Shown one piece after another: positions 7,098 through 15,554 of a stretch of DNA of 64,000 nt (the first letter of the stretch is position 1; the number at the start of each line of letters is the position of its first letter). Under the pieces are notes generated by a model. It saw only the letters and a program-made list of their open reading frames with translations, was not told where the DNA came from and made no database searches. Both the position numbers and the translations under genes were made by a program. This stretch comes from Nodosilinea sp. PGN35 (GTDB lineage: Bacteria; Cyanobacteriota; Cyanobacteriia; Phormidesmidales; Phormidesmidaceae), in the NCBI RefSeq assembly GCF_029109325.1, contig NZ_JAQKQJ010000006.1:62001-126000 (forward strand). The letters run 5' to 3'.

Positions 7098-9302
7098 CTA
7101 GCCCAGCAGTGCCGCAGCTCTGGCCACAAAGTTATGGGCCGTCAGCCCGTTGAGCGCCATAATTTGCCCGGCACTGGCGGTGGTTTCGCCGCGCCGCCAG
7201 CAGAAGGTGTCGCGGGGAGCGGTGCTGCGCAGCATGATGGGCTCTAGCATGGCGCTGGAGCCCCCGGTCACCCCGATCACTACGTCGCCGCCAAACAGGC
7301 GGTCAAACCCGCCATCGTCGAGGAAACTGCTGTCGGGTTCAGAGCACATATCCCAGGCGACATCGGTGGGGCGATAGAGCTGGCGCGGGTTGACCACCGA
7401 CACAATGCGGCTGCCGATGCCGCTGGCTGCCAGCTGCTCGGCGGCCTCAAAGACGGGTATCAACGTCATGTCGCCAATGACGGCAAACACAACGGTTTTG
7501 TCGCCGGGGGTGCTGGCCAGGGTGACGGCTCCTTCAGCCAGGGCGCGGCGGGTTTGCTCAAAGGTAGTGCGAACCGGCAGTGGTGACTTGCTGGCGGTGA
7601 TGGTGATGCCCTTGTTGCGGGTGGTCAAGGCCCAGTCGTAGCACACCTGAATGCTGTTGGCGTCGGTGGGAAAGAGCGCGTATACATTGCCGTTGCGCAT
7701 CATGCCTGCGAAGTAGTTTTCGACTTCGGGGCGCTGGTGTGTCCAGCCGTTGCGGCCCTGCTCCAGGGCCCCAGCGGTAAATAGGGCAATGGTAGAGGGG
7801 GTAGGGCGGCGCAGCTCGGCCATGGCCTGGGTGACGGTCTGCCAGATGGGCAGGCCATTGATGGCAAAGGACTCGTAGGAGCACCAGAGAGTGCGAGCAC
7901 CAAACAGGGCCTGGGCGGCGGCGAATCCAGCGCAGGCGTCTTCGCTGAGGGGCTCGTACACCTGGCCCTGGGGCTGCTGGAAGTAGGTGGCGTCGGAGGT
8001 GGGGTGAATGATCTTGAGCGCCTGGTTGATGTTGTTGATGCCGGAGGCGGCGTTGCCGTCGGCGTTAGTCACTACAAATTGCGCGTCCTGCTGGCCGACG
8101 TAGCCCACCAGAGCCCCCATGGCGGTGGTGGCCACCTGCTTGTCGCCGCCCACGGGAAATTCGTTGAGGGGCAGGGTGCCCAGATCGGCCAGGGGCAGCA
8201 CCGATTCTGTCACGGCTGTTTTGGCCCCAGGGCCGCCCATGGCGCGCTCGTAGTTGGTGCGCACCAGAGCCCAGGCGTCGGGATGGAGGGCGCGGGCGGC
8301 AAGAGCGCTGACGATGTAGTCGCGCTGGAGGGAGTCGCCGGGATAGAGGTTGTGGGATTGGGCACCGCGCTTGTGAACGCCTGCCCCCTTGAGCTGCTTG
8401 ACGATCAGCACGGTGAGGGTGCCGCCCAGGGCGAGCTTGGCGGCCTTGTCGGTGGCCTCGAGCACCGCCTGGGTAAAGGCAAACCGCTGGGGAAAGGAGA
8501 AGGCGGTGCTGTCTACGTAGTCGCCGGGCTGATCGGTATCGTCAAAGTCTTTGGCATCGACCAGCACCACCTCCTGGAAGCCGTTGCCGCGCCAGTAGTC
8601 GATCATGGCCTGGTTGGTCTTGGTGGAGACCATACTGTGGTGCTCCTGGCTGTAGCCGTTCCACACCAGAATGGGCAGGAAGTTGGTGACGCTGGGGTAG
8701 GCGGTGTTGAAGTGGCCAAAGCTGCTCATGATGTAGGGCTCGCCCAGACCGCCGTCGCCGATGGTGACGGGGAACAGGACGCCGGGGTGCAGTTTGGCCC
8801 CCGCCATGGCAAAGTGCTGGCCCTGGCCGAGGGGGCCAGCGGGGTTGAGCAGTCCGGGAATTTGGCCCGACAGGTGACCCAGCAGGCCGTGGGTTTCGCG
8901 GAAGCGATCGCACAGCTGCTGCACGGTCTCAATGCCCATATCCTCCAGCGAGCGGTCTAAAAACACGTTGCTGTAGAAACCGGGGGCGTGGTGGCCAACT
9001 TCGGTAATGATGTTTTTGTGGCCCAGCATGACCAGCGATGCGATCGCCTCGGCAATGCTGGCAAAACCGCCGGGGTGGCCCGACTCTTTGCTGGCGGTGA
9101 CTTGCAGGGTGAGGTAGCGCAGCCCATCGGCAGCCAGCAGGGTTTGGTAGACGGCCACCGGGTCGCTGGGGGACGAGATGGCGGTTTGCCCTGAGGCGAT
9201 CGCCGCCGTCTGGCCGAAGGCGGCAAATTCGGGCAGCCGTTCTCCAAAGTACTGAATACCCTCACAAAACGCCGGAATTGATTGCGTGCTGGCCACCGTC
9301 AT
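7098..9302 (-). CDS. Transketolase/phosphoketolase-like TPP enzyme
   Basis: This 734-aa protein belongs to the thiamin-diphosphate-dependent transketolase superfamily. Seen directly: KESGHPGG near residue 70, GHHAPGFYSN near 105, and a TPP motif with IGDGGLGEPY (about 185) and LPILVWNGY about 25 residues later. The latter resembles the LPILHLNGYKI segment of phosphoketolases more than canonical transketolase. A transketolase-type pyrimidine-binding domain follows (LWCSYESFAINGLPIWQ) and then a C-terminal domain. Cyanobacteria carry a second, poorly characterised protein of this kind besides classical Xfp (Sll0529-like, from memory). Phosphoketolase activity is a reasonable inference but is not proven. 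It is transcribed alone, upstream of the convergent 40-bp palindrome. Confidence 0.75.
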   Translation of the reverse strand: MTVASTQSIPAFCEGIQYFGERLPEFAAFGQTAAIASGQTAISSPSDPVAVYQTLLAADGLRYLTLQVTASKESGHPGGFASIAEAIASLVMLGHKNIITEVGHHAPGFYSNVFLDRSLEDMGIETVQQLCDRFRETHGLLGHLSGQIPGLLNPAGPLGQGQHFAMAGAKLHPGVLFPVTIGDGGLGEPYIMSSFGHFNTAYPSVTNFLPILVWNGYSQEHHSMVSTKTNQAMIDYWRGNGFQEVVLVDAKDFDDTDQPGDYVDSTAFSFPQRFAFTQAVLEATDKAAKLALGGTLTVLIVKQLKGAGVHKRGAQSHNLYPGDSLQRDYIVSALAARALHPDAWALVRTNYERAMGGPGAKTAVTESVLPLADLGTLPLNEFPVGGDKQVATTAMGALVGYVGQQDAQFVVTNADGNAASGINNINQALKIIHPTSDATYFQQPQGQVYEPLSEDACAGFAAAQALFGARTLWCSYESFAINGLPIWQTVTQAMAELRRPTPSTIALFTAGALEQGRNGWTHQRPEVENYFAGMMRNGNVYALFPTDANSIQVCYDWALTTRNKGITITASKSPLPVRTTFEQTRRALAEGAVTLASTPGDKTVVFAVIGDMTLIPVFEAAEQLAASGIGSRIVSVVNPRQLYRPTDVAWDMCSEPDSSFLDDGGFDRLFGGDVVIGVTGGSSAMLEPIMLRSTAPRDTFCWRRGETTASAGQIMALNGLTAHNFVARAAALLG

Positions 9303-9509
9303 ACCTGAACCCCTTTAACTAGGCGTAAACAACCGTCATGCCCTTGCCTGGGTCGCCCTGGGGTCAAGCCTGCGGCTCTCCGGGGCGCTGTATACAGTCG
9401 CAAAGGTTTGTAACCATCCTACACAGCCACGGGGGCACCGAGACAGCTGCCCCCATTGCGATTCTCAGGTGTTGCAATAGGTTTGCTCCCTGGGCTGGGC
9501 TGTAGACCG

Positions 9510-9974
9510 TTAGGGGCGGCTGCCCTCCACCGCCGCCATCAGCACGGGCAGCCAGCTGAGGGCCAGCCCCAGCAGCGCCAGGGCCGACAGCCACACAAAA
9601 GCTACGGTGTCTCTATAGCCCGCTATCAAGTTGTCAACCCGAGCCAGCAGCGACACGGCGATCAGCATGACAAAGTAGGCAAACCGCTGGAACTGGCTGA
9701 CGGCGGCCACCGACAGCGAGGCGATGGCCAGGGCCATGACGAAGTAGCCCAGGTCAGACTGAAAGCCCAGCATGAGCAGCTGCCGCAGGTAGGGCCAGCC
9801 CAGGGTAATGGCCCAGGCCCCCCAGACCGCCAGTAGGCCACTGAAGGCCCAGGTCAAGGCTGTGGCCCCACGGCTGTGCAAAAATCCGCCGTAGGTGGCG
9901 TAGGCCATAATCAGCAGCGTCCACGACAGCCAGTGACTCTGCAAGATAAGGCGCGGGGAGCGATTGGGTTTCAT
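9510..9974 (-). CDS. Small integral membrane protein, unknown function
   Basis: This protein of about 154 aa has four or five hydrophobic helices: SHWLSWTLLIMAYATYGGFL, WAFSGLLAVWGAWAITLGWP, LGYFVMALAIASLSVAAVSQ, FAYFVMLIAVSLLARVDNLI and FVWLSALALLGLALSWLPVL. A charged loop with ARVDNLIAGYRDT lies before the last helix. No family is recognised. ATG 9974 (MKPNRSPRL) is chosen because it begins 38 bp after the NIL ferredoxin stop, which makes a compact operon; the frame is open further upstream but would overlap that gene. Confidence 0.65.
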   Translation of the reverse strand: MKPNRSPRLILQSHWLSWTLLIMAYATYGGFLHSRGATALTWAFSGLLAVWGAWAITLGWPYLRQLLMLGFQSDLGYFVMALAIASLSVAAVSQFQRFAYFVMLIAVSLLARVDNLIAGYRDTVAFVWLSALALLGLALSWLPVLMAAVEGSRP

Positions 9975-10012
9975 GGCGATCGCCTCAGGCGGCTGGCTTA
10001 CAGAGAGGGCGT

Positions 10013-10417
10013 TTACAGATTGGTAGAGATGGCCTGCACGGGGCAGGTGGGTACGCACTGCTCACAGACAATGCAGCGCGATCGCGCAAAGGTCAGCCGG
10101 TAGGTCTCGCCGTCGAGGGTGAGGGCGCGGGTGGGGCACACCCCGGTGCAGAGGCCGCAGTGCACGCAGAGATCTTCGTCTACGACGATTTCGCCGCTGG
10201 CGCTCGACACCTCAATATCCTGCACCTCTAGCCAGTCGATGGCGTCGTTGAGCTGGTCGATGTCGCCCGACAGCTCCACTACCAGGGTGCCCACCTGGTT
10301 GGGGGCCACCTGGGCACGAATGATGTTGGCGGCAATGTTGAAGTCTTTGGCCAGGCGGTAGGTGATCGGCATGTGCACCGATCGCTTGGGGAAAATCAGC
10401 TTAACCCGTTTTTTCAT
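10013..10417 (-). CDS. NIL domain-containing 2x[4Fe-4S] ferredoxin
   Basis: This 134-aa protein has an N-terminal NIL domain (about residues 5-75, an ACT-like beta-alpha-beta fold containing GTLVVELSGDIDQLNDAIDW) joined to a bacterial-type ferredoxin with two cluster motifs, CVHCGLCTGVCP (about 83-94) and CIVCEQCVPTCP (about 114-125). This arrangement is common in cyanobacteria. NIL domains occur at the end of methionine-importer ATPases, where they sense amino acids, so coupling of electron transfer to methionine or sulfur metabolism is possible but unproven. It is soluble, with no signal peptide. The membrane protein at 9510-9974 follows closely on the same strand. Confidence 0.92.
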   Translation of the reverse strand: MKKRVKLIFPKRSVHMPITYRLAKDFNIAANIIRAQVAPNQVGTLVVELSGDIDQLNDAIDWLEVQDIEVSSASGEIVVDEDLCVHCGLCTGVCPTRALTLDGETYRLTFARSRCIVCEQCVPTCPVQAISTNL

Positions 10418-10534
10418 AGCCGACGCTACACCCCGATTCTTTTACACTAGATACCAGCGGGCTGCTTCTATCCTAGCTGGATCTCACCCCAGACCCGACC
10501 AACCCCGCCCTGACCTATTTGCAGAAATTTTCCC

Positions 10535-11113
10535 ATGCCAGACTCCCCCAGCCCCACGGCATCCCCCGCTAGCCGCGTTCGCAATCTAGTGGTCGCGATC
10601 GCGGCCGCTGGACTGGCCGTAGCAATGGTCTTGGGCATTCGCACCCAGGCGACTACGGCATCGCTGAGCGAACTGGCCACCAGCGCCGTGCCCTACGAGG
10701 TGGCCCAATCCAACGGCAAGCCTACCCTGCTGGAGTTTTACGCCAACTGGTGCACCAGCTGTCAGGCCATGGCGGGCGACATGGCCGAGCTGCGCCAGGG
10801 GTACGGCGATCGCGTCAACTTTGTCATGCTCAACATCGACAACAACAAGTGGCTGCCTGAAATGCTGGCCTATCGCGTTGAGGGCATTCCCCACTTTGTC
10901 TACCTGGGGGCCGACGCCCACCCCGTGGCCACCGCCGTTGGCGAACAGCCCCGACAGATTCTCAGCGACAACCTAGAAGCCCTGATCGCCCAGGCCCCCC
11001 TGCCCCACCAGCAGACCTTTGGCCGCGCTTCAGAGGTGGAGGGCGATTTTCTGTCGCGGCAGAGCGCCGTCAATGACGACCCCCGCGCCCACGGCAGTGC
11101 GGTAGTGAATTGA
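10535..11113 (+). CDS. Membrane-anchored thioredoxin (TxlA/HCF164 type)
   Basis: This 192-aa protein has an N-terminal membrane anchor (VRNLVVAIAAAGLAVAMVLG, about residues 16-35) and a thioredoxin domain from about 50. The active site is FYANWCTSCQAM (WCTSC, Cys residues at about 70 and 73) and the cis-proline lies in EGIPHFVYL. Family members (TxlA in Synechococcus, HCF164 in plastids) reside on the lumenal face of the thylakoid or periplasmic membrane and deliver reducing equivalents for cytochrome b6f/c assembly. The C-terminal ~35 residues are polar. The gene is divergent from the NIL ferredoxin; a CcdA partner is not in the window. Confidence 0.85.
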   Translation: MPDSPSPTASPASRVRNLVVAIAAAGLAVAMVLGIRTQATTASLSELATSAVPYEVAQSNGKPTLLEFYANWCTSCQAMAGDMAELRQGYGDRVNFVMLNIDNNKWLPEMLAYRVEGIPHFVYLGADAHPVATAVGEQPRQILSDNLEALIAQAPLPHQQTFGRASEVEGDFLSRQSAVNDDPRAHGSAVVN

Positions 11114-11189
11114 GCGGATAGGATGCTGAGCCCAGGGTTTGAGGGTGCATCCCACTTATGGGAATTTGCCGCTTTGACGGCTAGCTGGC

Positions 11190-11285
11190 CTGTCATTGCC
11201 GTGTAGACGGGAATCTACGTTGAACGGCTACTCCTAGATAGGTTCCCACTTTCGTGGGCATGACGTAGACACTGGCAAACGTGGG
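11190..11285. repeat. REP-like hairpin cluster
   Basis: The segment contains GTCATTGCCGTGTAGACGGG (11192-11211), followed by AATCTACG, then the hairpin CCCACTTTCGTGGG near 11246-11259 and GCATGACGTAGAC. These words match the GTCATTCCCGC-x-GCGGGAAT-CCA family also present at 35.9-36.1 kb, which marks it as a dispersed repetitive palindrome. Confidence 0.6.
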
Positions 11286-11369
11286 ATGCACCCCAAGAAA
11301 AAGTCTGAATACAAGTGTCCTCGCCGCCGCCGCGCCTAGACGCCACCACTGCTGAATATCACTCGTTGG

Positions 11370-11402
11370 AAGACCTGCTGGCATCCCTAGCAGGTCTTTT
11401 TT
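11370..11402 (+). terminator. Intrinsic terminator
   Basis: AGACCTGCT (11371-11379) pairs with AGCAGGTCT (11389-11397) around a 9-nt loop and is followed by TTTTTT. It reads out of the + strand, 256 bp beyond the txlA stop, so either txlA has a long 3' UTR containing the REP-like cluster or a separate short transcript ends here. Confidence 0.85.
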
Positions 11403-11478
11403 GCCCTAAGACTCTTGCACGGCATGCCAGTTGAACCAACACACAGCCCTAGGCAAATTCTATTGGCCTTTGTTCTCT

Positions 11479-12606
11479 CTAGGCAGGCTGTTCACACCGC
11501 CGCCAACACCTCGCTAGACTGCTCGGCCAGGTCGGGAAACACCCTCGCACTGCCGGATGGACAATCTGCCCTGCCGATACATTGAGCCCTGCGGCCAAAC
11601 CGCTGTCGGTGGCCAGGGCATCCACACCCTGACTCGCCAGCTTGAGCACGTAGGGCAGGGTGGCGTTGTTGAGCGCCTGGGTGGCCGTCCAGGGCACGGC
11701 ACCGGGCATGTTGGGCACCCCAAAGTGCACCACCCCCTGCTCGACGTAGGTGGGCTGGCTGTGGGAGGTGGGGCGCAGGGTCTCAATGCAGCCCCCCTGA
11801 TCTACGGCGACATCGATAATGACTGAGCCGGGGCGCATCTGCCCCACCAGCGCCTTCGAGACCAGGGTGGGGGCCTTGCGGCCGGGCACCAGCACCGCGC
11901 CAATCAGCAGATCGGCCTGGGGCACCGAGGCGGCAATTTGAGCAGAACTGCTGTAGAGCAGCTCGACGCGGGAGCCAAATAGGGTTTCGAGATAGGCCAG
12001 GCGATCGACGTTGAGATCGACAATCTGCACCCTGGCCCCCAGGCCCACCGCCATTTTGGCCGCCTCGGTGCCGACTACGCCGCCGCCCAAAATCACCACG
12101 GTGCCGGGGGCCACGCCGGGCAGGCCGCCCAGCAGCACGCCCCGCCCCCCCTGCTGGCGCTCTAGATAGCGAGCCCCAAACTGCACCGAGAGCCGTCCGG
12201 CAATCACGCTCATGGGGGTGAGCAGGGGCAATCTGCCGTCGGCGGCGGTGACGGTCTCGTAGGCGATCGCCTCCATGCCGCTGGCCATTAGCGCCTCAGT
12301 GAGCGATCGCTCGGCGGCCAGGTGCAGGTAGGTAAACAGGATGAGGTCGGGGCGAAAGTAGCCGTACTCGGACGGCTGGGGTTCTTTTACCTTGACCACC
12401 AAGTCTTGGCCCCAGGCGGTGGCGGCATCGGCCACGAGGGTGGCTCCGGCGGCTTTGTAGTCGCTGTCCTCAAAGCCCGAACCGGCTCCAGCTTCCGTCT
12501 GAACCATCACCTGATGCCCCCGCTGGCAGAGGCTCTGCACCGCCGCCGGGGTGAGCCCGACACGAAACTCCTGGTCTTTGATTTCCTTGGGTAGCCCGAT
12601 GCGCAT
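11479..12606 (-). CDS. ald: Alanine dehydrogenase with a frameshifted C terminus
   Basis: This enzyme catalyses the NAD-dependent interconversion of alanine with pyruvate and ammonia. Seen: N terminus MRIGLPKEIKDQEFRVGLTP, catalytic region KVKEPQPSEYGYFRPD near residue 75, nucleotide-binding VVILGGGVVGTEAAKMAVGL near 170, and NMPGAVPWTATQALNNATLP near 300. Up to HPAV (about residue 350) it follows the family. Then the frame reads RGCFPTWPSSLARCWRRCEQPA to a stop at 11479. Shifting by one base near 11541-11546 gives VFPDLAEQSSEVLAAV and a TGA at 11492-11494, the normal family ending. Adding one A (CGAGGG to CGAGAGG) restores frame. This is a real recent mutation or a sequencing error. Only the last ~15 residues are affected, so the enzyme may still fold. 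Confidence 0.9.
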   Translation of the reverse strand: MRIGLPKEIKDQEFRVGLTPAAVQSLCQRGHQVMVQTEAGAGSGFEDSDYKAAGATLVADAATAWGQDLVVKVKEPQPSEYGYFRPDLILFTYLHLAAERSLTEALMASGMEAIAYETVTAADGRLPLLTPMSVIAGRLSVQFGARYLERQQGGRGVLLGGLPGVAPGTVVILGGGVVGTEAAKMAVGLGARVQIVDLNVDRLAYLETLFGSRVELLYSSSAQIAASVPQADLLIGAVLVPGRKAPTLVSKALVGQMRPGSVIIDVAVDQGGCIETLRPTSHSQPTYVEQGVVHFGVPNMPGAVPWTATQALNNATLPYVLKLASQGVDALATDSGLAAGLNVSAGQIVHPAVRGCFPTWPSSLARCWRRCEQPA

Positions 12607-12688
12607 AGTGTTGCCCTGAATGGGTGAGAGGGTACTCCCATCCTAGCTAACCCTCCCAGGGCAAACCTCCGGGCATCTAGAAATTCTC

Positions 12689-13951
12689 TTACCCCGGCAG
12701 GTCAATCTGGGGCAGGTACAGGGTAAAACAGCTGCCCCGGCCGACTGCGGAGGAAAGGGCAATGATGCCGCCGTGGAGTCTGGCGATGCGCTGGGAGAGG
12801 TGCAGGCCCAGGCCATGGCCCGCGCGGGCGTGGTTGCCCTGGCGAAACCACTCAAAGACTCCCGCCTGCTCGTCGGCGGGAATGCCAATGCCGGTATCGG
12901 CCACCGACAGCCAGACCCAGGGGCGATTCTCCAGAGGAGAGGCTGCGCCATCGCGGTGCTGGTCGGGTACGTCTACCTCGGGCGGCAGATCCGTTGCGGT
13001 ACCCACCGTGACGGTGATGCTGCCGGTGTCGGTGAACTTAATGGCATTGCCAATCAGGTTGGTGATCACCCGGCGCAGCTCCAGGTGGTCGCCCGCCACG
13101 GTAAACGCACTGTCGTCCAGCCCCATCCCGCCGGACGACAGTGCGGCGGTGGCACCGTTGTCAGGAGCTGGGGCTGGGGCTGCGGGGCGGGCTACATCTA
13201 CCCGGTCGGATCGGCAGAGCGCCGTTGTGAGCGATTTCTCGGTACCCATGGGAGCCAGCTCCGTCACTACGGTTTCGGCCAGCTTGAGCAGATTGACCGG
13301 CGACAGGGTCAGGGCCTTGTGACCGGCCTCGTGGCGGTAAACCTCGAGCAGGGTATTGACCATGCTGAGCAGGTGGCGGTTGCTGTCCACAATGGTGGCC
13401 AGCGCCGCTTTACCGTCCTCGGGCATGGGGCCAAAGGCATCGCCCTGGCACAGCTTGAGCATGCGGTTGGCGGCTACCAGCGGCGTGCGCAGATCGTGGG
13501 TAAGGCGAGCCACAAAGTCGTCCCGCTGGCGAATCATGTTAGCCTGGCCATCCATACTGCGCTTGAGGCGCAACAGCGATCGCACCCTAGCCCGCAGCTC
13601 GTTGACATCGACGGGCTTGCGAATAAAATCGTCCGCCCCAGCGTCAAGCCCCTGCACCAGGCTTGACTGATCGTGGGCGGTAATCAGCAAAATGGGAATG
13701 TAGGGCAGGGTCGTATCGCTGCGAATCTTTTGGGTAACCGCATAGCCGTCGAGCCCCGGCATCATCACATCGAGCAAAATCAGATCCGGAGGAGGGGTCT
13801 GGCGTACCACCTCCAACGCCGCCTGGCCACTCTCCACACAGGTCATGCGGTAGTCGGGGTCATCCAAAATCGATTCGATCAGGAATAGATTGTCTGGAGA
13901 ATCGTCTACGGCCAGAATGGCGAAAGAATCCTTGGAAAAGTCCGGAGGCAT
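12689..13951 (-). CDS. Response regulator-histidine kinase hybrid
   Basis: This 420-aa protein starts with a receiver domain (residues about 12-130: AVDDSPDNLFLIESIL, phosphoacceptor Asp in LILLDVMMPGLDG, Lys in FIRKPVD). A HisKA dimerisation domain follows with the H-box ARLTHDLRTPLVAANR near 155, then an HATPase_c domain with the N-box NLIGNAIKFTD, G1 SVADTGIGIPADE and G2 GHGLGLHLS. A Pro/Ala-rich linker interrupts the ATPase domain near 255-285. No membrane segment is present, so it is a soluble kinase whose activity may be set by phosphorylation of its own receiver. Cyanobacteria have many such REC-HK proteins in phototaxis, clock and stress pathways; the partner is not identifiable here. 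It is upstream of ald on the same strand, 82 bp away. Confidence 0.92.
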   Translation of the reverse strand: MPPDFSKDSFAILAVDDSPDNLFLIESILDDPDYRMTCVESGQAALEVVRQTPPPDLILLDVMMPGLDGYAVTQKIRSDTTLPYIPILLITAHDQSSLVQGLDAGADDFIRKPVDVNELRARVRSLLRLKRSMDGQANMIRQRDDFVARLTHDLRTPLVAANRMLKLCQGDAFGPMPEDGKAALATIVDSNRHLLSMVNTLLEVYRHEAGHKALTLSPVNLLKLAETVVTELAPMGTEKSLTTALCRSDRVDVARPAAPAPAPDNGATAALSSGGMGLDDSAFTVAGDHLELRRVITNLIGNAIKFTDTGSITVTVGTATDLPPEVDVPDQHRDGAASPLENRPWVWLSVADTGIGIPADEQAGVFEWFRQGNHARAGHGLGLHLSQRIARLHGGIIALSSAVGRGSCFTLYLPQIDLPG

Positions 13952-14119
13952 TACGGGTTCAACACTATTGGCGGGCGCGTTTTGTAAGGTACTTTCTGCA
14001 GCGTTCTACAAAGCGTAACCGAGCTAGCAAAAAAGCTAAGGGCTCTCTCCTAGAGATGCCACAATACTTTGTCAACAGCCTCTATCTGAGGGCATAGGCT
14101 GGCTGGGGCAGCGGTTTTC

Positions 14120-15367
14120 TCAAACCAGGGTAAACAGCTCTAGCGCCTGGGTGCGTCCGCGCAGGGGGTGGTGCCCCACCGACTGCAAGGGCCAGGGGCC
14201 CGCTCGCTGTTGAGTGGTTTCGCTGACCAGCACGCTGTACCCCAGAGTCTTAGTCAGCGCTTCGAGGCGAGCCGCCACATTCACCGTATCGCCAATCACC
14301 GTAAACTCAAGCCGACCGCTGGTGCCCAAACAGCCTGAGACCACCGGGCCGGAATGCAATCCTATCCCCATGGCCAGAGGCGAGATCTGCGGCACTTCGC
14401 GCACCATGGCGGTGGCGGCGGTCAGGGCGCTGCGGGCGTGGTTTTCGAGCGGGTCGGAGGCACCAAAGACGGCTAGCATGCCGTCGCCCATAAATTTGTC
14501 CACCCAGCCGCCGTGGCGCTCAACAATAGTGGCCAGCAGCCCCTGATAGCGGTTGAGAAAGTCTAGGACGGCCTGGGGCTCTAGCGCCTCGGCAAAGTGG
14601 GTAAACTCCCGCAGGTCGGTGACTACCACCGTGACGTCGCGCTTTTGGGACTGCTGGAGCAGCTCTAGAGGAGTTTCAAAGGCGGCTTCAACGATAGTTT
14701 TGGGCAAAAACTGCGCCATCAGCACGCGCCCCGACTCGTTTTTGACGTGGCGACGGACAATCACCGCCATGCGCATGCCCAGGTAGCCGGTGCCCAACAC
14801 CGTGATGCCAGCAAACAGGGCCAGGGCCAGGTTGAGCTGAAAGAGCACTGCCGCGTAGCCAAAGTTCACCAGGGCCAGCAGCGAGGTGAGCAGCGCCGAT
14901 CGCCGACTGAGGCGCAGCCCTCCCGAGACCGCCACCAGGCTGCAAAAGGCGACTACGTTGGTCAAAATTAGCGGTTGAGTAGCCCCCAGCACGCGCCAGA
15001 TATTGGTGATAAACGCCCACAGCAGCAGGTTGTCGAATAGGGGAATGATCAACTGCCAGCGATGCAGCGCCTCCATCGACAGGCCCTGGCGTAAGATGAT
15101 CACTAACCCCAGGGCAAACAGGTTGGCGCAGAGGCTAATAATCAGCACCGTGGGCGGCACGTAGTCTTTGCCCAGCAGCCGGGGAAATAAAAACACCGCT
15201 GCGTCGAGCAGCAGGGAGATCAGCAACACCCCCGCTCGTACGTAGGACAGCTGTAGCTCATTGCGGTGGGCCTCCTGGGACACCACCTGATCGAGGACGG
15301 CCTGAATGCTGAGGCGATGGGGCCCACCGCCGCGGGAGGTCGCCTGGGAGGGGGAGTGAAAGGTCAT
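14120..15367 (-). CDS. Membrane class III adenylate/guanylate cyclase
   Basis: This 415-aa protein has an N-terminal membrane region of about six helices (residues 40-200, e.g. AGVLLISLLLDAAVFLFP and TVLIISLCANLFALGLVII) followed by a class III nucleotide cyclase catalytic domain. Metal-binding Asp residues are seen in VVVTDLREFTHF (about 245) and in DKFMGDGMLAVFG (about 290), and the substrate and transition-state region is LEFTVIGDTVNVAARLE (about 355). It would make cAMP or cGMP at the membrane. The exact base specificity cannot be decided by eye, though T/D-type residues suggest ATP. It lies upstream of the REC-histidine kinase, 168 bp apart on the same strand. Confidence 0.9.
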   Translation of the reverse strand: MTFHSPSQATSRGGGPHRLSIQAVLDQVVSQEAHRNELQLSYVRAGVLLISLLLDAAVFLFPRLLGKDYVPPTVLIISLCANLFALGLVIILRQGLSMEALHRWQLIIPLFDNLLLWAFITNIWRVLGATQPLILTNVVAFCSLVAVSGGLRLSRRSALLTSLLALVNFGYAAVLFQLNLALALFAGITVLGTGYLGMRMAVIVRRHVKNESGRVLMAQFLPKTIVEAAFETPLELLQQSQKRDVTVVVTDLREFTHFAEALEPQAVLDFLNRYQGLLATIVERHGGWVDKFMGDGMLAVFGASDPLENHARSALTAATAMVREVPQISPLAMGIGLHSGPVVSGCLGTSGRLEFTVIGDTVNVAARLEALTKTLGYSVLVSETTQQRAGPWPLQSVGHHPLRGRTQALELFTLV

Positions 15368-15554
15368 CTCCGCTAACGCTTGAGGAGGAGCACAGACGCG
15401 ATGTCCCTGAGGAACCGAAGGGGCAATGGTTCAGCACCGGCCCCCCAGGGCCATCGCCGCCACCCTACAGCTTCATCCATTAAACCACGGTGCTCCCAGG
15501 TCACTCTCCCGTGGCCGAGCTGACGCCCAGCGGTGTCAGGCCCACCGCGCCGGG

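Noticed and set aside
8004..8960. 318-codon open frame opposite the transketolase-like gene
   Set aside because: Antisense shadow of a conserved gene, with biased Gly/Val/His composition and no motif.
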